Assembly: GCA_954871525.1 (NCBI GenBank)
Contig: OX940872.1
Location: 28,057,746 to 28,121,745 of the forward strand
Length of the DNA: 64,000 bases
Origin: Parietaria judaica
Taxonomy: Eukaryota; Streptophyta; Magnoliopsida; Rosales; Urticaceae
Direction: 5' to 3'
Made by a program: the position numbers and the translations under genes. Under the pieces are notes generated by a model. The model worked only from the letters and a program-made list of their open reading frames with translations. It did not search any database and was not told the origin of the DNA. Below, one piece after another: positions 57,526 through 64,000 of the stretch (position 1 is its first letter; every line of letters starts with the position of its first letter).

Positions 57526-59790
57526 ATGGATCCTTCCTGCCTCACCATGTTGCGCTACTTATTCTGCTGTCAAGACGAGGAAGATGACACCATCATCGAC
57601 CTTCCACGAGCACTTACTGTAGCCAAAACCCTCTTACAAAGGCCCTTTCTTTCCCAACCCAGTCACGAATCTTCTGCTACGGCATTGCCCGATTCGCCTC
57701 GGCGATCCTTGTCGTATCCGTCACGTTCTCCGCAATCGAAGACGTGGTATTCTTCGCCGTATCCTCTGCCTGAAGTTGCAGAGTCCTCGCTGCGTCGCTC
57801 GGGTCCGAACCTCTCCTCGAAAGCCCCGAAGCACACTCTTCGGAGGGAGCCGTCGAGAGGGCAAGGGAAGGCGGGTTATACAGCGGTAGAGAGCGGAAAG
57901 TCAGCTCTGTACATGATCCCCGAGCGCGACAAAGACTTGTTCGAAAATGACGTAATGCCGGAAGTTCTGAGGACGCCTTTGACGCCGTCTACGTACAAGG
58001 CGTTCTTCTCGGCTCTGCTGTTCGCCGAAGACTACTACTGCGAGGTATGTTTGGCTTTGTTTGATTGATCTTTCATATGTTATTGTGGTTTGACAGTGTG
58101 TTTATCAGAAATGGAGTGATTATAAACTCAAAGAAGTAATGGTAGAGTTGCATAAGGGATCTGTGTATCAAAAAAATTCAAGGAAGCCAAAACATTCATA
58201 TGAAAATGAAAGAAATGAGGATAAGATGTTCGTGGCTTTTAGGATTGACGACATTCCAGAGAGGCGTCCGTTTCTTTTGTCCCGAGACTTCGCCAATGCG
58301 CGACCTTCAGCTTCAAGCGGCCAAGCTGAATGTTTTCTGGTAATCTTCATCAACTAACTTGGCGTCATCTTTAGCGTTATTTATTAGTAATATCGAGCAA
58401 AGATGTAAACTACCGGTTGAGTTTACAATAAACCTCAAAGTAAAATCATTACTTCTTATAGATTAACAAAGAACGATTGCGCCTTGATCTGTAGCAAATC
58501 TCTTATCGCAACAAAGTGAAAAACAATCTCTAAGCTTTCAAGCGTCTTGAGAATTCCCGATTAGTTCCTCAACATGTCGATGTTCTTTGCGCGACTTGAG
58601 GCTCTCGAATCCCTTTTTCTCTCTACTCTATAGACAGTCACACAAATCACTCATTCCCGTTATATCCTAACGCCTTTAATATCCGACTTTGATTGGTCAG
58701 CAAGAAACAAGCTGCAAACCTTGATCTATCCTTTTGACCACTAATAACAGAGTGTGCGAGCTGATGTTATAACTTGAGACACACTCAATATTTGACTAAG
58801 TGTAGTATTTTAATGTATCAGTTACAAATCCGATCTTTCCGTGATGTAAAGTTGTTGAATTCCACGCAGGGCATAATAAACCGAGTGGTGAATAACAATC
58901 TCATTCTCGTTGAGTTCAAAGACGATTTCCATGCTCAGCATTATCCCGGCCGCAAATACGACATCAGTTTCTCGTTCAACAGAGTTTGTTTGAAAAGGGC
59001 TCACGAAGCGCTCAATTCCGTATCAGACTCTCTACTTGAGAATTTCCTATTCCCTTCAACTTGTGATGATCAATGGAACAGCACCAACCGAAACATCAAC
59101 TCTGAAAAGCAGTCAACAGTTTGCAAGATTCTGAAAACCGAGAACGCCCCGCCTTACCTCATAGCCGGTCCAGTTTGTGTCTCTGAGGATAAAGCTTCAG
59201 CATTCTGCAGACAGCCATCAAAAACCGGTCTGATCATCTGCGAAGCAGTGATCCAAATATGCAGGACCATGCCGCACTGTAAGATCCTCATATGCTCGCC
59301 TTCCAACAGCGCTTGTGACGTCCTAATGAGAAACCTAAAGAAAGTGATCCCCGAGCCACAGATGTTCCGGGCCAATGCTGCGTTCAGAGAGAGAGATGAC
59401 GTTCCCGAAGACATACTCTCCTCGAGCTTGTACAAAGAGGAGTGCTTTCTATTTCCGCCACTGCAAACACTTAGCTCGTTCAAGGTGATACTCTCCACCT
59501 TCATGAGCAGTTATCGCCTGCACAGCGAAGGCCTACCCACGGGGCACTTCACTCACATATTCATGGTGGATTCTTCCTTCGCCATTGAGCCGGAGGCATT
59601 GGTGCCTTTGGCAAACTTCGCCGAGGCGTGGACGTCTGTTATTGTCGCGGGAAAAGTGGGGTGCTTGCCGAGCTGGGTGCGGTCTAAGATGGCTAGAGAG
59701 AACGGGCTGAAGATGTCGTATTTCGAGAGACTGGAAGAGCGGGAGTTGTACCGAAGCTTAAGTTCGAACCACATCACGTACTTGGAATAG
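57526..59790 (+). CDS. SDE3-like protein lacking intact helicase motifs, about 556 aa
   Basis: Exons 57526-58044, 58109-58339 and 58870-59790, GT-AG, phases consistent. A variable N-terminus (with FCCQDEEDDT) leads to the SDE3/MOV10-type region: YMIPERDKDLFENDV, the RRPFLLSRDF block, then GIINRVV...LILVEFKDDFHAQH and YDISFSFNRVCLKRAHEAL. The RecA-1 domain is recognisable (CKILICSPSNSACDVLMRNL, FRANAAFRERDDVPEDIL, FKVILSTFMSSYRLHSEG, GHFTHIFMVD). But the P-loop GPPGTGKT is replaced by GPVCVSEDKASAFCRQPSKT, and the Walker B DEAG by DSSF. The protein stops soon after, with no RecA-2 domain. ATP hydrolysis and unwinding are not expected. SDE3 works in RNA silencing; this one could be a binding partner or decoy. 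An in-frame ATG 78 bp upstream is possible. Confidence 0.8.
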
Positions 59791-60339
59791 GATTGAGAGG
59801 CATGATATTTCTTTTTGGGATTTCATAGACGTTACTTCTATAAAATTCAAAAATTTATAAAAGTAACGCATGTAAAAACTAACTTCACATCTAAAATTTT
59901 TTTTAAAAAATGAGGAACTTTCATTAAAAAAAATAGTAACCATTTAAGATTGTGTGATGGATACCTAAGCCGCTATTAATCCTATAAATTATCGAGAAGG
60001 CGAAACCATTTGCGTGATACCCTTGCTTCATTTTTCATTGGAACGAAAGCTCTTTAAAATAAAAATAACATAGGAAAGAAAGTCTTCAGAAATAGCAAAA
60101 ATAATAATTTTATGACAATTTTTAGTTTGATCTAGTAGGTTTTCAGACTGAAATTTTTATACTAAACACATTGATTGCCTCTCTCATCAGCTACTGACTC
60201 TGCTACACACCATGCCAAAAATTTTGCACAAAACATTTCTGAAGCCTAGAGATCGCGTTGCATCCTCTTGCAAGCAAATTACTCTGAAATTTCGCAACAG
60301 GATGTACAGACCGTCTCTTGTATGGAAGCATTCCCGTGG
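59791..60339. other. Intergenic between convergent genes
   Basis: 3' ends of the SDE3-like gene and of the minus-strand FSD3 gene; AT-rich. No further feature seen. Confidence 0.6.
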
Positions 60340-62744
60340 TTAAGCGATAGGAACTTTGGGCTGGCCTAAATTCACAAATGCCTCAGCACGAGCCATGCGA
60401 GCCGATGCCATATTCCAAGACACGAGATGGTCCATGAACACATTCACATACTTTTCTTTGTCATTCTGTTACAAAAGATACAGTTCACTGGATAAGGATA
60501 CTGTTGATAAGGCATTCGCGATGGAAAAATAGAATTAAAGTATAATACTAGAAAGACCATGGTAGCCCCGTAATATAGAAGTAATTAAATTATTATGTTA
60601 TTTAATTGGTAAGTAACAATGAGGGAAATATTAGGTAATCCTTACTACCATTCCAAATTAGTGACGGATAGGGCTTTGTGCCGTTTTTATGTTTTGTTTA
60701 GTCAACTGACTCAATATATCTTTTGGCCGTGTTCTCTAAGAAACGATCTTTTGTTATTTTTGTAGTTAAGAATAAAGTTACTGGTAATCTTAGTCTTGGT
60801 GATTACCGATTGATTAGGTGCTCTTTCTTGTGTTTTGCATTACGCTGTGTTACCGGTTCCTACCAGACTAAAAGCATAAATAACTATGAACCTCACAAAT
60901 AAGGAGATGTAGGAAATACCCAATCTAAAATTATCTAATAAAGCTTAAATAATAAAAGCCCGAGTTGGGGGTTTAACATACCTTGTAATCAAGGTAATAT
61001 GTGTGCTGAATCAGTAAGAAAGGAAATTATGAGACCTCAAAGATGTTCACATCATATAAATAAGTACCAAATGATATGCACATATGAGGCAGAGCGAGAG
61101 AACATACCTCCCAAGCGTCCAAATTGATCAATGGCTGCACAAGAAGAGATAATAAGATTAAGAATTTCGATAACATGAACGTTAGAGAAGCTGTATAAAA
61201 TACTTTTTTTGACTTACGATATCATTCCAGACGATCGGGGAGACTGCATTTGATGTTTTCAGTATTTCAAGTCGTTTCTCCTTTCGCTTCACTAACGAAA
61301 AAAAGAAAGCAAACAGGACTATGTGGGTAATTGAACCGATCTGAGTAGTGATTATATTTAATAGTTTCGGTGATATCGAACCGTAATCTCATACAACGGT
61401 AAAAGAAGCACTATGAAATGTTAAACTTCGGAATATAAACAAACATAAAATAGAGTGTCGCCAAAAAAGTACAGTCAAGGGACGAAGAGGTAGTTTAGAA
61501 AAGGACTTACAAACGAGCCAAACCCAACCGGAGCCGAAAAGTGTAAGCGCTGCTTCCGTGAATTTGTGTCTGAAATCCTCGAAAGAACCGAAATCCTTTT
61601 CTATTTGCTCAAGAAGGCCAAGTTGGGGCTTATCACCTCCTCCAGGTTGCATGGATTCCCAAAAGAAGTCATGATTCCAAACCTAAATATTGAAGAAGTA
61701 ATTTTTTATCACATGGAAACACAAAATAATTGAAAATGGTCTTTCTCATCTATTCTACACACCGGTAACCCGAGAAACTGTAGAAACCTCATAGGATTAA
61801 TATTCTATATTTTAGGTTTTGATAGCATTTTATTTCAATTATTATGTTGCTTACCCTTTCTAGATATTCTAGAATATTCTCATTTGATTCTTTGATATTC
61901 TAATGCTCTCATTGATACCTAGATCTTATAGAATATTATCATTAATTTCTCTCAACTGGCTGTAATCTCGATAAATAAGTATTGTTCTAATCGAAATACA
62001 CATGAAAGACAATTCAGATCCTCTCGACATCTCTATGAAATATAATTCCCTGCTCGTCCTAATATTTTAACAATTATAAACCCCCGTGTGGTTAATAGTG
62101 TATTGAGAATGTGCAAGAAACAAGAAATACCTGGGCAGCGTTATTAAATTCCGGTAATGGGTTCCCGTTGTTGTAAGTAACGTTGACAAGTTCATCCAAA
62201 GTGCATCCATAAAGTATGTCATTCATCCCCAGTTGTTTGTTTAATCCTTCGACGTAATTGCGATGATGCCCTCCCCAGTGTATCTCCAGCGTCTTCTTAC
62301 TCATGTACGGTTCTAAAGCATCCTAACAAGTTAGAAAACACCAGAGTCGAGATTAACTATTGAACAGAGGCTTCAAAAGGTGATATATCTTGAATAGAAC
62401 AATAACGCACACAATACACAAAAATTTACAAGTTTATAAGGTGGCTTCTTTAGGCCGTGGTAAGCGTGAACTTTTGAAGCTCTACGGAGCCCGTCAGGCC
62501 ATCTTTTCTGCTACAAAAGCACAAACGCGAAATCCGAAAAATTTGATTTCAATCGAAGAGAAGAATTAAAACAGACACAAGGCCTGTTGATCATGTACAC
62601 AATATAAGGAAAGGAACGACCGAAATCAAAGAAATAACCCGGTTAGTTACCTGATTAGGAAGCTTTATGCTCTTCATTTTATGCGTAAACTCGGATACTA
62701 AAAGATGGGAACTCGAGGAAGAAGAGCAATAACAAGACCCCATT
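60340..62744 (-). CDS. FSD3: Chloroplast Fe superoxide dismutase, FSD3 type, eight exons, first exon off frame
   Basis: Exons in coding order: 62744-62651, 62507-62430, 62322-62131, 61682-61511, 61291-61218, 61134-61108, 61005-60982 and 60465-60340, all GT-AG. From exon 2 on the 230-residue protein is intact and in phase. Iron ligands are visible: His in LEIHWGGHH, His in [10 protein letters not shown], and Asp and His in [26 protein letters not shown] and QPGGGDKP are Fe-SOD marks, and the end [15 protein letters not shown] is that of FSD3. FSD3 protects nucleoids in plastids from superoxide. Odd: the upstream ATG (62744) gives [15 protein letters not shown] and then a stop 22 codons in. The in-phase ATG is 62677, giving [12 protein letters not shown] and 239 aa with a short transit peptide. 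With one T fewer in the five-T run the longer peptide would be in frame. Confidence 0.9.
61776..62073. mobile_element. Possible small copia-type LTR in FSD3 intron 3
   Basis: The insert-like block starts TGTAGAAACCTCATAGG and ends ATATTTTAACA. It has the style of a short copia LTR: TTCTAGAATATTCT words, a TATA-like CTCGATAAATAAG near 61969, then an AATTCAGATCCTCTC leader. It would read on the plus strand, opposite to the gene. No target duplication was found, so this is tentative. Confidence 0.35.
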
Positions 62745-64000
62745 TCTTTTATCTGTAAAACCATGCCAGAGTAAGTATAAATACATTAAGCGTATATGTA
62801 TATCTAATACCAAACCAAGCTTCAGTGAGGCATTGATTCAAACACATGGTGTGCTTCAAAAAAGAAGTGATGGGATTTACCAAAAGTTGAGGTGGGCTTT
62901 GCATAGAAGTTAAAAGCAAGAGATGAAGATAGAGAGACCTGGATTATTGTATGTACGAAGAGAGAGAGAGTATCTCTGTAGTTGAGTTGAGCGTGATAAG
63001 AAGAAGAAGAAGAAGAAGAAGAAGAAAGATATGGCAATTCTACTTGTTTTCTTCTTTATCCCTTTGCTGTGAAATAAAGTGTTTGAGTTATTTTTTTGAA
63101 AATTTATAAAATCTATAATTGTGGTAAAACTCACTAATTTTGCACCAATTATTGAAAAAGTGGTAAAAATAAAAATATGGTAGTAGATGAATGAGTGAAG
63201 AGACTATGGAGAAAATGGAAAGGAAGATAAGAATACAATAAATGTGAAAGCGCTAGAATGAGAGGTAAATTGTATTTATTTTGGAATAAATACAGTGTAT
63301 TAGTGTTTATCAATATTAAATGTATAATAAAATAATTAATTATTATGAATTTAGCTTAATGCTAATGAGCATTTCATTATGCATAACAATTATTTATCTA
63401 TCACTATTTTTTTAATCTTTCAACTTATAATTCTAAAACTTATTTTTTATGACAGTTTATAACCGTCGTAAACATTTTCAAAAACTTTCACAAAAAATGA
63501 TTTTTACAATTATAAAAATTACGAGCTTAAAAAATTAATAATAATTAATTAATTTTAAAATTTTCTTTTTAATTATGAACCCAGACGCACTTATTAAAAA
63601 GAATCTCCCGGTTACGGTCTCGTATTTTGCCCGCTTGTGGAGGATATGCTCGACGGAAATTAAGATTTTGAGTAGTTAGTTACACTTCTCAAACTTGAAA
63701 TGTAATTCTATTATATAGTAAACTCACACACGAGAATCCCGAAGCGGAAATGAGTAAAATTTTGAACATTGTAGTCATTTTCTCCGACAATTACATTTTC
63801 TTTGATTCAGGACTGATTTTATTAGTCGGTAATTATACCAATTAGTCGCTGAATCGACGTTGACAACGTCGGAATACAGTCTTTCAATATACAGTTTGAG
63901 TCAGTTCTGCTACATCTCGATCCAACTACACGCTGCATCTCTCGAAACGTGTTTCTCCACCGTCCTCGGTCGTGATTTCACGGCATCATTGGAGCCATCT
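62745..64000. other. FSD3 upstream region and AT-rich spacer
   Basis: Contains the FSD3 promoter and probably a 5' UTR exon: a purine-rich GA stretch at 62930-62965 and a possible GT donor on the minus strand at about 62880. Beyond 63.1 kb it is AT-rich with no gene; a GC-richer patch near 63590-63660 and the last 150 bp are not assignable. Confidence 0.5.
62995..63028. repeat. (AAG)n microsatellite
   Basis: About ten AAG/GAA triplets upstream of FSD3, in what is likely its promoter or 5' leader (CTT repeats on the gene's strand). CTT-rich leaders are common in plant nuclear genes. Confidence 0.85.

Overview
This is eukaryotic nuclear DNA from a flowering plant, almost certainly a eudicot. 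Genes are split by short GT-AG introns in AT-rich spacers. The gene set is plant-typical: chloroplast thioredoxin x, chloroplast Fe-superoxide dismutase (FSD3 type), a class I TCP factor, an STP sugar transporter and a BIG BROTHER-related RING ligase. Plant hAT, LTR, LINE and MITE sequences fill much of the rest. I cannot name the species. Exon joins were worked out by hand from splice consensus, reading frame and recalled family knowledge; no transcript or database evidence was available.

Layout. 0-6 kb is a transposon cluster: a 658-bp non-autonomous hAT element (72-729) and, 54 bp further on, an apparently complete autonomous hAT element (784-6039), each with a perfect 8-bp target-site duplication. 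An unrecognised intronless gene (6295-7008) follows, then two inverted-repeat MITEs (7.36-8.15 kb). 9-20 kb is gene-dense: BIG BROTHER-related RING-H2 ligase (-), ribosomal protein uS10/S20 (+), SDHAF2 (-) and thioredoxin x (-). 20-24 kb is spacer with an LTR-like remnant. A hexose transporter lies at 24.2-26.8 kb, an unrecognised three-exon gene at 29.8-32.1 kb, and a LINE RNase H relic followed by EAPP at 33.2-35.3 kb. 36-44 kb is gene-free: a solo LTR with perfect 5-bp duplication, a second LTR candidate and a decaying tandem array. A TCP7/TCP21-like gene is at 44.3-45.1 kb, tRNA-Thr(TGT) at 49.7 kb and prefoldin subunit 5 at 50.5-51.9 kb. 52-60 kb holds an inverted pair of SDE3-like helicase-derived genes (a broken minus-strand copy and an open plus-strand copy) around a HAD-IIA phosphatase gene. 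The window ends with FSD3 (-) and AT-rich spacer.

The genes are independent single units with no operon-like coupling. Three act in organelles (SDHAF2 in mitochondria; Trx-x and FSD3 in plastids) and the last two serve plastid redox balance, but I see no sign that adjacency matters. The observations most worth a second look are: the intact hAT element with a 158-bp tandem array in its 5' UTR intron and a GW-repeat tail on its transposase; the helicase-motif-dead SDE3-like gene with its inverted broken copy; the FSD3 first exon, where the expected transit-peptide frame is off by one base; and the clean solo LTR.
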